A stretch of DNA of 64,000 nt from Bryoerythrophyllum caledonicum (lineage: Eukaryota; Streptophyta; Bryopsida; Pottiales; Pottiaceae): assembly GCA_963971425.1 (NCBI GenBank), contig OZ020515.1, positions 13,532,291-13,596,290 on the forward strand, read 5' to 3'. Position numbers and translations under genes: made by a program. The notes below the pieces were generated by a model that searched no databases, was not told where the DNA came from, and was given only the letters and a program-made list of their open reading frames with translations. Of this stretch, positions 10,117 to 21,258 are shown one piece after another (within the stretch, counting starts at the first letter, position 1; the number at the start of each line of letters is the position of its first letter).

Positions 10117-10506
10117 TCGCAAGTGCGGCATTTTACCTTTGGAGACTATGTGTATTTGCAACAAGCAACGCCCTCTACCTTGGATGTGACGGTGGGACGG
10201 ATGATCTTGCGAGTTTGTGAGGTGAAGAACTCAGGAGTATTACTATTAGAGGGTCGTGATGGTAAGATGTGGAAGGATCACACGCGTGATTGCGCCCCTT
10301 GCCATTTACCACACATTGATGGCACGGTACACCCTCGTGTTTCTCACATCTCTACTGGATTGCAATGTCGATTGTGAGGTAGTGCCAAACGGGCAGCCAC
10401 AATGGTCATTTGTGACTTGTGTTCTATAGGGTGGCATCTTGAATGTCTCACCCCACCTCTTTTAGAGGTACCAGTAGGTCAATGGTCGTGTCCACAATGT
10501 TTATAA
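10117..10506 (+). pseudogene. Integrase C-terminal region followed by a PHD finger
   Basis: After a GDYVYLQQATPSTLDV stretch (SH3-like end of integrases) and a cysteine-poor linker, the frame ends in a PHD-type zinc finger at about 10360-10503. It shows CDLCSIGWHLECLTPPLLE followed by a VP-G-W-CPQC ending. PHD fingers bind histone H3 tails; a chromatin reader at the integrase end could steer integration, as chromodomains do in chromoviruses. The tail is part of the broken element. Confidence 0.7.
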
Positions 10507-12479
10507 CATTAAGACTCTATGTAGATAAGATCTAGCCATTAAAAAAAGTTTAAAGCAATCAACGATGGGGCTCCAATTGCATCCGACCTATCCTTTGTCT
10601 ATACGGTTTGTTAGTATCATTTCTGTAGATCAACTCGATTTCTCTGGACATGAGAGGTTTTCAAGATTGGTCATCCCTCTAGTTTACGTTAATTGTGTGG
10701 TTTGCCAATGTGAAAAGGGGCTTCAGCACAAGCAAAGGCGGCAGGTTAAAGGGTCCTTCTATATTGTAGTAGTAACTTTTATAATTTTTGATAGTTTTCT
10801 TTTGATAGTGTGAATAGGTGTTATAAATTAAATTACTTCCATTTTGACATGATAATGTAAATCAAATGGATATAGAAAGTAGTTTTGGTAATTAGAATAT
10901 GAAAAGGCATGATTGTATAACTACCTAGGGCTATAAGATAGGGAATGAAGAAGAGTGAAAACACTATACATTTAGCATTTTTAGCGATATACCTTACAGT
11001 GTTAGTCATCATCTTAGCTTGAATCTATTTGATCATAATTGCTATCAATTATAGAACTTAAAGTACCATACAGTAATAGCAGTTACATTGTTATATTCAA
11101 CTGGATTACCATAAATATGATATCAAGTCGATGTCGTGATCAATTGGATACGAGTGGTGATGTTGGATTGGTTAACTGCCACCTGTGACTATCAACTCGA
11201 TCATGAAATGCACATTGATTTTGAAATCAAGTAGAAGTCAGAGTTAGTCTATTGGATGGTAGTTTGAGTTATAGGTTGAAGTGTATGTACTAGACAAGAG
11301 TATGGTAGAATCAACTTGATAAGAGAGGTCAAGTTGATGTATGGCATCCAAGAGAGGTCTGTAGTTGTCTGAGAGTTACAGCCATGACTATCCAATGGAT
11401 CAAAGAAGTTAATTGTAGAGACGACGGTCCTATAATACCTAAGATTTGAACTCTTATCAATTGGATATGTGATTGTATGTTGGCAAGGATGAGGTCAACA
11501 TATAATATTCATATCATGGATAGAGTGTACATAGTCGAGAGGAAATGTGAATGATTGATTAAGTTATGTTCTATTGGATGTGTGTTTGGCCAACCATGTC
11601 AATTAGATGATTTGCATAATGGCCTAATATGTGAAAGCCGTGATCTAGTTGATAGTATATCTTTTGATATAGATCTAATCAATCTTTATTGAATGAAAAA
11701 TTATCATTAGAGTTGGTAATCACCAAGTGTATGCATTTAGAAAGATTAGGGTTGTAAATTGACTCATGTGAGTCTATATGCTGCAATCAATGCATTTGCA
11801 TACTTAAAAGTAATCTCAAATGGATGTTGAGATAAAGTTACAAGAAGTAATGATGGAGTGAAGATGAGCGGGAGAATTGCATGAGCTAAGGATTGAAATC
11901 CCAATTTCAATTATGCATCATAACATGACAAATATAATAATATAGAATAAAAAATTAAAAAAACTTGCATTCATTGGTGATTATCAATTTGATTTTGGAA
12001 AGTAACAAGTGGTTACTATGGATACTTTCAAATTGATGTAACTATGAGTGAACCTAATTGCCTTAATTTCCTAAAGAAGAATCCTTGGGTTTAAGTTGGA
12101 AATTAATTACATTTATCTTCTTCATATGGCCTTAAGCTACATTTAACATTAGACGAAAAGATCCATTCTCGATAATGAAATTTTAGAGTTGAAATGCTTA
12201 GGATATTTTGATTAATTTGATATTTTTATACTACATACACCAACTACTAAATGTTGTGGTATGGATCTTTATTTCTTTTTCTCTAGCTTAGGTTGCTGAG
12301 TGGTTCATAGATTCTGTGGTAAACTATTGTTTTTGTTGTTTACGGAGGCACCAATGATGGTTTAGTCACCGTTGCACCGGGTTTGTCTCCAATTGTGCGC
12401 TCTCACTTGTTGGCACGATGTTATCTTTGCACGATGTGTTTGTGCACGACAACCAGGAAAAGGTCAGCTATGGAATATA
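10507..12479. other. AT-rich stretch without a recognisable gene
   Basis: No coding similarity seen. Between about 11090 and 11660 there are many loose variants of a TCAAYTGGAT-like word (for example near 11097, 11140 and 11457), but no regular period. A small frame at 10565-10813 has no recognised similarity and is probably spurious. Confidence 0.5.
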
Positions 12480-14240
12480 TAACCTCACCAAACGATCAAA
12501 CATGCCAAAAGACTACATGGACTCCAAAACATCTTTAGAACCAAAGTGATGGCAATCCATAAAATCCTCAAGATAATTACCATGCAGTACCCCAACAAAC
12601 CGAAACACATTTTCACGGATTGTATAAATGTATTATACTTGCTTAAAACACACATAAAACACCCCACTCAACACAAGACAACCAGACCAAACTCACCTAA
12701 CATCCATTGTCGAAATGCTCCAAAATTGCACGCAAATCACTATACTCCATAAAGTTCAAGCTCATGCTAACATTGAGGGCAACGATCAAGCTGACAAATT
12801 AGCAAAAGAAGGTCAAGTAAAAGCCTATTGAGATGCCAATCACCCCTACAAACACGATCATGCCACCCCATGCTACTTTCATAGATATGAATGGCCGTCT
12901 ATGCACAAAACCCTCGAGAAAGGCCCCATAAGATTCTTGGACAAATACCTCGAAAAACACAACCTAAGATATATTTGGAAACACTTATGGAAACATTTCC
13001 TACTACTGATAAATGGACCAGTAATACAAACATTGACAACAAGCTCTCGATCAAGTTTTGGACTAATTCCATAATCATAGACTCACTAAAAACGTGCCTA
13101 ATCATATTCTACACCGAACAATATATGGAAAACGCTCGTAAACAACTTTTCTGTGGCATAGAAAGATTCCCTTCCTTCACATGTTCAATATGCAACACTA
13201 CCGACCCGGACACATGGTTACACGTTTTACTCAAATGCCACTCACATATGCATGTCCTTATTGTCAAATGTTACAACAAAGCGGTATGGGCAATCCGTAA
13301 ATTAATTGTGTCATCAAACAATCCTGTTGTTTCATCCTCATGAATGCTGGCACCTTTAATGACTTCCCGCAAGAAAATATGGCTCCTCCATGGTTATTAC
13401 CATGCACATGCGATACTCAAAGATTTCCTTGTAATGCAAGATTTAAACCCAACCTATCAGGTGTTAAAGGGCTACCATACAAAGACATCCCACCAACCCA
13501 CATACCGTAGGTGAACCTCTAGTTTGGCACCTCCATGCCAAATAATCAATTAATGTGAGAAAAGGCCATTTGGCATCCAAAATAAAAATAAATTATTTTT
13601 TGGCAAGAAGTCACATATTAATATATTAAGCACATTTGACGACCGCGAGGCTTGAATCCAAGACCTTGGGGGTTCTAAATCAAAGCCTCCATGCATGCAC
13701 AACCTTGAAGGCAGGCTTTTCCAAGCCCCACTCTCCTTTGATATCTTCCGATGTGACAAAATCTGTAAATATAGAGTTTCTCTAGTTTTGACAATTTCAT
13801 TAAAAAAATTCCCACTTAATTTGGCAAGCATTTTTCTAATTAATAAATGTTGAATTAGAGGTTCACCTATCTTAGACCCAATTCTCACTTTTCAATTTAT
13901 TGAATTCAAATAGTGTAATGATAGATTCTTAGCAGAAGTTATTGCAAACAAAATATATAAATATCAACCACTACTCAATGATATTCAAGCACTCGGATGG
14001 AATGTAGACCCCCTCATTGTCATCACTGTGGGGGCTAGAGCCACCACCTTTATTCCCTTAATGACAACCCTTGAAAAACATTCAAAATTCCCATGACTTC
14101 AATCAAAACCACCTTTACAAATATTAACACTTATGCAATCCAACATACTATGTCCGTACTCCTACACAAAAGGAAACTCAAAAACAACAAATCCATCTCG
14201 GACATGCTCGACCCTTATGAAAACCTACTAAACACCTTTT
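12480..14240 (+). mobile_element. LINE 3' fragment (RNase H and C-terminal domain)
   Basis: A 5'-truncated non-LTR retrotransposon. Readings MAIHKILKI and KHIFTDCINVLYLLKTHIKH are an RNase H domain (FTD catalytic aspartate), followed by VQAHANIEGNDQADKLAKEG, the classic RNase H end. A long C-terminal region follows (12891-13343 in one frame) with a CSICN...TWLHVLLKC zinc-knuckle-like ending. After a MITE (13510-13867) the same protein type resumes (ALGWNVDPLIVITVGARATT at about 13990). Several frame changes and stops show it is dead. No reverse transcriptase part remains, as expected of 5'-truncated LINE copies. Confidence 0.7.
13510..13867. mobile_element. MITE with TA target duplication (Tc1/mariner-like)
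   Basis: A 358-bp segment with inverted ends: GGTGAACCTCTAGTT at the left and TTAGAGGTTCACC at the right, flanked by TA on both sides (13508-13509 and 13868-13869). LINE coding similarity is present on both sides but not inside, so it inserted into the LINE. A minus-strand open frame over it (13550-13888) spans the MITE and is not a gene. Confidence 0.75.
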
Positions 14241-14350
14241 CGCATTAACCTTTGTAGCGTCTTTGGTTCTATGTTCTTGGTTACTTGTTACGTGGTACAT
14301 AGTAAAAATCCTCGAGAGGGGGAAGTAGTTCCATACTACTAACCCATGTC

Positions 14351-14770
14351 TGGTGGACATGGACTAGTGGTGGAACAAACAGGCACTTTATTCACGTCGG
14401 CCTACCCTTTGGAAATTGGAGTTCTTCTTCTTCTGTGATTTCATACCCATTCTTGTTCCACAACTTTTTTAAAATATGTTGAACATCTTTCATACCATTT
14501 GTTTTTGAACAATTGGACATGGACTTAGTGGTGGTACAAACAGAGACATTCTTCACGTTGGCCCTCCTAAGATCGGAACTCTTATTTCTATTCTTTTTTC
14601 TATCTTGTGAATAAAATCAATCTTTCTTTTTGTTGTACTCTTGCCTTTACGCCTTGAATTTCTCATGTACCACTTTGGAGTGGAAGAGGTTATTTAGAGC
14701 TTATTTTGCCTTGAATTTGTCATGTACTACTTTGAAGTTGAGGGGGTCATTTAGGTTTGTTGTGTATAGT
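14351..14770. repeat. Two short direct duplications
   Basis: A ~50-bp block with GGACATGGACTAGTGGTGG and CAAACAG...TTCACG at 14351-14402 recurs at 14513-14565, slightly diverged. Immediately after, a ~58-bp unit (GCCTTGAATTTCTCATGTAC) at 14650-14706 is repeated in tandem at 14707-14764. They lie downstream of the LINE protein end and may be LINE 3'-UTR repeats. Confidence 0.6.
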
Positions 14771-16429
14771 GAGTGTCTTTAGCCTTCAAGTTTTGAGTTG
14801 AATTTTGAAGTGTTGTTTTGAATGCTACTGTTGCAAGTCGTTGGGTCAGTATTCCTCTAGAAGGCACTCAATTGTCATTAAATTCTTCCAAAGTAAACCG
14901 CTCCGGTTTGTTCCCAGAGAGACCTATTCTTTCTTTTAGAATCTACTACTAAAACTAAAACTACCAAATACTAACTCTCCACAGGTTAGCTTTCCTATTC
15001 ATTCTTTTGCTGAAAATCTGGATCCTTCTTACAATAGCTTCCAGCACTAATTTCCGGACAACTGAAAGGGAATTTTATTTATCTTTGTTCCTCCTTAGAG
15101 AGTCTTTCGGACGGTTTAGATGAGTGACCGGAAGGCCACTGATGAAGTTTGTATAAGTGGCCGGATTTCCTACTGTCTGATGATTTAAAGTGGCTAGACA
15201 CCCACTGCCCCATAACTTAAAGTGGTTGCACACCCACTCTTCCTACTCCGCAAACCGGTAGAGGATTGTTGCAGCTCAATCAACACCTTCACAACATCCG
15301 GATGGCCATCCAGAGGCAGTCACATAGAGGTCAGTCTAGACTACAACGAAATCCCGGCCAATACTGGTGTGATTCTACGGAGTGAGTTTTACAATATATA
15401 AAGAGGACTCATTCTAGACATATACATCAGGCTATTTTCCTATCGCAGGGGTAGATTCCGGCCTCAACCAGAATTTGGGTTCACACAGAGCTTCCTGCCC
15501 TAGAAACTTCCACGCACACCTCTGCAATATATTTCTTCCCCTCCTGGCTACCTCCGGACGCATGAGAGTATCATGTCTCTCTTTGAGCTCTTCTCCAGCT
15601 CTTCCGGGCGCTCTCCTGATGCAAATTCCAACCGGTTACCTCAAATACAAACACAATAACGCTCACCACAAAAGAATTTGATCACCTCAATACAAACTAC
15701 AATGGACCCGTTTCTCACAAGAAAACACTCAACACCACGCTGTCTAGACAATTAATATAGTGAGAGGTTGAAACGTTCTTAGCAAGAGAAACAAGATCCT
15801 CAGTCTCTGAAACTCATCCACTAACTACAAGCTAAGTTCCTAATTTTAGTTCTACCTTATTGTTGTAGTCTAGTAGTTCGTAATCCTCAAAGTTAACCAA
15901 AATTAACCTCAAGCGAGCCCACCTAACTAGATCGTTTCCAAAGATTTTAATCGTGTGTCAAATTTTCTAAATCTAAAGTCAACTTACACTTAATACCTGA
16001 GCACATTCCGGAGGATGGCTTCTCCGGTACCTCAGTGACCGGTAACAAATAACCACAATTGTTTGGTTTAAATTCTATTGAGCGTCAAAGTACGTTTCGG
16101 GTAAGTTTTTATAGTGCCCGGAAAGTCACTACCCTCCATTCTCACAGTCCAGGGGTCACAATATCCACAACCTAACTCAACACCTTGAAAGAGTTTAAAG
16201 GTTGCAGCTAGTTTATCGGCCTTGCTAATCTACCGGAAAGTAGTCCCGGTAAACCGTTTATGCAAAGCCGGATTCCAACTACAACCACATTCAATGAATC
16301 AAACAAAATTGATACAAGAGTCACAACAAATCTAATGCTAAGTATTTTACATAAGCAAGACAACCTTCCACAGGGATCAAGGGATCACATCCACTATAAA
16401 GGTAGAAATCCCGGAATACTCAAGACTCA
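14771..16429. other. Repeat-like DNA with frequent CCGG words, no gene
   Basis: No coding region recognised. The text is rich in CCGGA and ACCGGT words and resembles the flanks of the transposon-type ORFs further right. A TATATAAAG at about 15395 could be a promoter of a repetitive element. No LTR pair could be confirmed by eye. Confidence 0.4.
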
Positions 16430-16774
16430 GGGGCGTTTCACACTAAGCCCAAGGGCCGAAATCCATTGAAGACCAAACTATGCCGAGGGGCCGAGTTTTG
16501 GAGTTGTAAAAAATTATTAAAATTATTTTAATGAGAAAGTGTTCGGCCCCTCGGCAAGAGTTTGGATTTCTATTCTTGTTGGACCCAAACTCTCCTCGAG
16601 GGGCCGAACTATTGGCGCCAAAATTCTCAAAAAATGCTGCCATGTAAGCATTTTGGTGCCCTTCGGCCCTTGGCCCCTAGTGTGAAGGCCCACGGGCCGA
16701 TTTTCAACTCTAAGCCAATCAAATTGCTAGATTTGCTCGGCCCCTCGAGCTCGGCCCCTAGTGTGAAATCCCCC
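16430..16774. mobile_element. MITE with GGGGCGTTTCACACTA ends (Harbinger-like)
   Basis: About 345 bp with inverted ends: GGGGCGTTTCACACTA at the left, TAGTGTGAAATCCCCC at the right. GGGGCCGA or its complement occurs at least six times inside, so the element can fold extensively on itself. Flanks TCA and TTA could be a degraded 3-bp TWA duplication, which suggests a Tourist/Harbinger-type MITE. Open frames over it on both strands are by-products of the GC-rich repeats. Confidence 0.6.
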
Positions 16775-17513
16775 TTAGGCTTAGCCGAGATCTCTCCCGG
16801 TGTATCAAGAGGGATGATGTCACCCTCCTCCCCACCAATCCAAATACTTCCCACTTAAGGGATGCTATCATAAATAGCAGTGGGCTCCCCGGATACCATC
16901 CGTAAGCAACTCTACCCAGTCCAATCGGTCTCGGATTTATAGTAAATCCCGGATCTTACTCCACCTTCTAGCCTCGATATTCTACTCCCTCCGGAAGCCT
17001 CAACTCACATTCAACCACATAACATTGACAAGCCACAACCTTGCACATCCTAGCAAAGACCCACTAGGAGGACTCAACCCCCTTCTTCTCTACTCACTCA
17101 AGCTCAACAAAAACTCTAGACACAAGCAATGAAGGCAAGACACAAGCAAACAAACAAACAGAAAAGTATTTAAACCAAGAGCCCAAGGCTCTTTAGGTAT
17201 TCAATGGTCACTAACTACCCTCCAAAATTAGATCCTCAAAAGGTGGGAAATGGCATCTCTATCCTAGAATTGAAGATTGCCTAATCACCGGCGGATTACC
17301 GATAGACCGGAAAATCGGAAGACTCCCGGTTCGAAACCGGAAAAACATTATCTAACAAAAGGTAGGTAGCGGGAGAAATCACTCAAGTTGTAGTGACCAA
17401 GTGCACAATTGGGCCCCATCGTCATCACTACTCTCACCCTAGCATTAATCAAGCTACTTAACAACATCCTATAAATCGATAGAATAAAATCCACAATAAC
17501 ACATAACATAGGC
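16775..17513. other. Repeat-like DNA downstream of the minus-strand ORF, no gene
   Basis: CCGG-rich text as in the rest of this block. The small minus-strand frame at 17348-17641 overlaps the end of the larger ORF and is a shadow. Confidence 0.4.
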
Positions 17514-19064
17514 TCAACCAAAAGACTCATCCGAGTGAGTAAAATTATCTCCCAGTTGATCCATAGGAGGATTGATTGGAAGATTGAGAGTATCCATGGG
17601 TACATGGTGAAGAGAGTCCACTGGAAGGTAGGAAGCCTCAACCGAGAGGTCTATCGGTGGATTGGAAGTATCCATCGATATAATGGGCGTATTCATCGAT
17701 ACATGAGAAGTCTCCACCGGATAAACAAGCATAACTACCAGAGACTCAACTGAAGAATTTGTTTGTAAGAAAGAAAGATCAACTGATTCCTTCCCGTGAG
17801 GTTTGACCGGGAGGCCTCGTTGCCTCTTAGCGACTTTCACACCCCACTCCTTGGAAGATGGAGAATACGCTCTACTCACTTGACATTGAGTCGGTGGATT
17901 ATCATCATCTGAAGAAAGAGAATTGGTATAGATAAACCTTCTTTTCTTCCAAGTTGGGCTCCGGTCTTGCCTTGGTATGGTGGCACTCGTCTGTCCAGCA
18001 AGTAACTTGGTCAATGCCACCATGGTTTCTTGTGCCTTGACCTTTGTGTCAAGATGCTCCTTTTGAGATGTCCGAAGATCCATCTTCACCTTGGTCAATT
18101 GTTCCCGGACTTCTTGGACTGCAGCCAAAATGTCTCCGATATTTTCTATCCTAAACACCTTCCGGAAAGCCCTGTGAAGACTCCTTGCCTCCGAAGCTCC
18201 ATCTCCATCTGCTAGATATCTTAGGTCACATCTTGAGAGAACTTGGCTATGTTTTCCACCAGTGTGAGATTCTTGGGTGGCCGGGGTGGTGGTGGTTTTC
18301 CTGGGGAGACTGAGATGATCTATTCTCGTTTGAAAGTGCCTGAGATGATGAGGACTCACGTGGGATTGACGGTAACGCCAACCGTAGCTTCGTATGTTGG
18401 GGAAAGGCCCGCTGAGCATGGTTTTGAGGAGCCATCTCTTGTGTCCAGATCCCCTTCTCTTCCGGCTCCAGACAGTCATAATACTCATACAAGTGTATAA
18501 AGTATGGAGTTAAGAAGGTCTTGAAATATCCACCTTATTGAATTGCGCGGAGTTGAGGCAAAATTGCCTCTTCCAACACAGACCCTCAGTCCGAGAAGGA
18601 ATCCTCGAAAAATGCCTGAATGTACGTGGTGGCTAGCGATGCTATGACTCGTTCACGTCCGTTGGGTGGAAGATTGGGTTTAAAAACTCAACCACCTTCT
18701 TCAACCGGTTGTTCGTGAATTGATCACTCCGGTAGCACTCCGATACGTTGTAGAAATTCGATAAGTGCTCATCCAGAAGCTCCCAGTTGACTCCGGGTGT
18801 CCATCCCTCTTCTTGATGAAAAAAATACACCTCACGCCATACTTCTGTAGTCCATGACCGGAGATTAGCCCGGTAGACTCCCCAGAGCGTTCCAGGAGGT
18901 AGCAACTCTATAGTTGAACGTCCCTTCTGGAAGACCCTAGGCTTCACGTATAATCCCCTGCTACCCATCTGAATGAGGTCATCCTCTAGTTGTCCACCTT
19001 TCTGAGTCCCCTCCCACTTGTTCGGGTCAATCTTTGAAAGCGTCAGGGTTACCGGTAGAGCCAT
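17514..19064 (-). pseudogene. Repetitive-element protein, copy 1
   Basis: Two frames on the minus strand (19064-18642 and 18488-17514) appear to belong to one ORF. The first starts MALPVTLTLSKIDPNKWEG and ends near FLNPIFHPTDVNES; a readable PYFIHLYEYYDCLEPEEKG stretch lies between them. The second part has a coiled-coil-like region and a repetitive proline/serine tail. The FLNPIFHP core and following HLYE pattern recall the putative plant transposon protein family, and the same core occurs in copy 2 at 21259-22754. The element class is not settled (possibly a non-autonomous LTR element). It is broken. Confidence 0.45.
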
Positions 19065-20019
19065 GTTGACTGGGATAGACTAGCTCCGTGATGTGCCGGT
19101 ACCTCCACCAATCGCCCTTTCAACTTATCACAACCTCCGGTCCGGCCCGGAAAATAGAAGTATACCGGACAACCGGTGTACTTTTTCCGGAACACTTCTC
19201 TAGACTAATGTGGATGCATGTATCTCACGTATCTAGTAGCACAACTAACGAAACAACATCACAATTGACCACTTCAAACAAAAAGAAATGACTTAGAAGA
19301 TCAAGAATTTTGGAAGGGGTTTTCCCGTTTTATTGGGAGACCGGGAAAAAGATGGAAAATTTAGGCAAGACCTAGAGACAAGGGATGAATAGGGAAATCA
19401 TAAAAGAAGACTTGCCACAAGGCCGGGACAATGGAAACAAATGATGGGGCAAGAAGATAGACGCACAACTACAAGAATTCAAGATCTAGGACGTATGAGG
19501 TCTCAGTAGACTCTAGAGTCTACCGGGAGACTTTTCTCTAGACTGAAAGAAGGCAACCGGAGTTCACTTTGGGAAAAGAAAAGTGTGAAGAGATCTAATA
19601 GACAAGAAAGTTGTACAAACAAGAAAAATCCATCAATGGAGAAGAATCACCTTGTTCACAACTTCTTGCCACCTCCTTGTTGCACCGGCAACCTCCTTAA
19701 AGTCGTGGTTTAGTCTCTAAATCTTCTCGCTACCGTTGTGAATTCGCTTGCACCTCCTCCACGCCTAGGAATCTCCACCTCCGTTGTGTCAAAATCCTCC
19801 TCCACCTCAATCTTCTTACAAACCCTAGGTTTCAAAATTTAATTCCTAGGTGCTACAATTCTCCTTCAAAATCCTAGCTCCACAAACCCTAGCTCCACAA
19901 ATCCTTGTTTGCTGCACCCTTCCTTCTACACCTCCTCCAACATTCTTCTTTTCTTCTTAACCTCCTTCTTCTTCTTCTCGTTCACCTCCTCCTTCTTCTC
20001 CTTGTAAGTCAACTCTTCT
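19065..20019. other. Repeat-like DNA upstream of copy 1, no gene
   Basis: CCGG-rich text that grades into a pyrimidine-rich region (19680-20000, many CTCC and TTCTTC words). No coding similarity seen. Confidence 0.4.
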
Positions 20020-20300
20020 GGTTTTGAAGCCCAAATCCGCCTTAAAGCTCAACTCTACTTTAAAAGCCGGACTTTTCTTTGAAAGCTCGACTTTGATTTG
20101 GAGCCCGACCACCAGACTTTTCGAGCCCGACTTTGCTTTTGGAGACCAACTCCGTTTTTGGAGCCCGACTCTACTTTTGGAGCCCGGTACCCAGGGTTGT
20201 CTGGTGCTTGGGGCTAGTTCCGCCATGTACTGGGGGTTGCCCGGTACTTGGGATTGGTTCCGCCTGGTACCAGGCACCCGGGTTGATACCTGCTAGTACC
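20020..20300. repeat. Degenerate minisatellites
   Basis: From about 20040 to 20190 a ~24-bp unit with GGAGCCCGACT and CTTTT recurs six or seven times with drift. From about 20190 to 20290 a ~41-bp unit with GGTACTTGGG and GGTTCCGCC is present about twice. Overlapping open frames on both strands reflect the period, not genes. Confidence 0.6.
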
Positions 20301-21258
20301 TGGTACTGGCCGGTTATTAACCGATGTTTTTGATTTTTGATTTTTTGATTTTTTAATTATCCTTTTTATATTTTTCTTTCATATAAAATTAAATTCCTAT
20401 TTTTTTCAAATAAGAATTTAAGTTCTCCATAAACAATTAAAGTAGAAAGAAAACCTAAACCACCAAACTAGAAAGAAAAACTAACAAGTAGTCTATCTAG
20501 TTGATGAAGACTTTGACTAGCTAACTTAGTTTTGAGTAGTGATTTGGACTTTTGTCCTGGAGATCCTTCCTGGGCATTCTTTTTAGGTTTTTCCGGGCAT
20601 AAAATTGGTAGTTTAAAGGCCCAATTTTATCACCACTATAACACTAATTAACTAGTTAAGTATTCACCAACTTTTACTAATTATTTTACAACCTACTTCT
20701 ACGTAATTCTAACTACTTTGCCGGTTATCTAAGACTAAAAATCACAGTTTGACTAATTTTTTTGATAGGGGCAATCTAGTGGGAGTTTCAGACTCCCAAT
20801 CTTATCCGCGAGAAATTTGGAAAATCAGATCCTGACGGCCAAAAGATGCTAGAACTCTTTTCTAGAAGTTCGATAATTCCTTGATCAAATCCAAAGTTTT
20901 CGGATTTGAGATCTGGACTCACGGTCTTCTAACTCTAAGGTATGAACAAAATTTCCTTAGTCTATTTTTTAGTAGCCAGGTGCAATTCTAAGCCCCATCA
21001 TTAATCACTACTAAACCTAAGTAACTAAAAATTTCCTAACTTTAATCTGAAATCTAACACCTTTGAGCCTGGGACTCCTACGACTAGGAGACTCCTCTAT
21101 CTCCTTTCCGGTCAAGTTTGGTTGCCTTGACCCAGATCCGGAAGCTTCTGCCGATTGTTCGTTCGGTGACTACACAATTTTTTTTGCCAGCTCTCCGGTT
21201 GCTCTGATCTGCCTTCCGACCAGGCTCCTGAAACTTTCACTTAGGTTGGAGGTCAACT
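20301..21258. other. AT-rich stretch without a gene
   Basis: It starts with a GATTTTTT slippage tract (20325-20355), then AT-rich sequence. Nothing recognised. The plus-strand frame at 21063-21284 is opposite the end of copy 2 and unsupported. Confidence 0.4.

Larger units (their letters stand above)
3570..10506 (+). mobile_element. Ty3/gypsy fossil carrying a C5-methyltransferase domain and a PHD finger
   Basis: Plus-strand LTR-retrotransposon remains in the order C5 DNA methyltransferase, reverse transcriptase, RNase H, integrase (zinc-binding, core and C-terminal parts), PHD finger. All parts run in one direction and in a plausible polyprotein order, which argues for one element rather than chance neighbours. 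No LTR of its own was recognised in the window; its left part is presumably displaced by the minus-strand fossil at 1560-3569. A CACTA element (3746-5116) and a second insert (about 7040-9005) interrupt it, and part of the polymerase is missing. It is clearly dead, with many breaks, and old relative to the CACTA element inside it. Confidence 0.7.

Noticed and set aside
13550-13888. Minus-strand 112-codon frame
   Set aside because: It spans the MITE and its flank; not a protein-coding element.
16562-16858. Proline/serine-rich frames on both strands
   Set aside because: By-products of the GGGGCCGA repeats of the MITE at 16430-16774.
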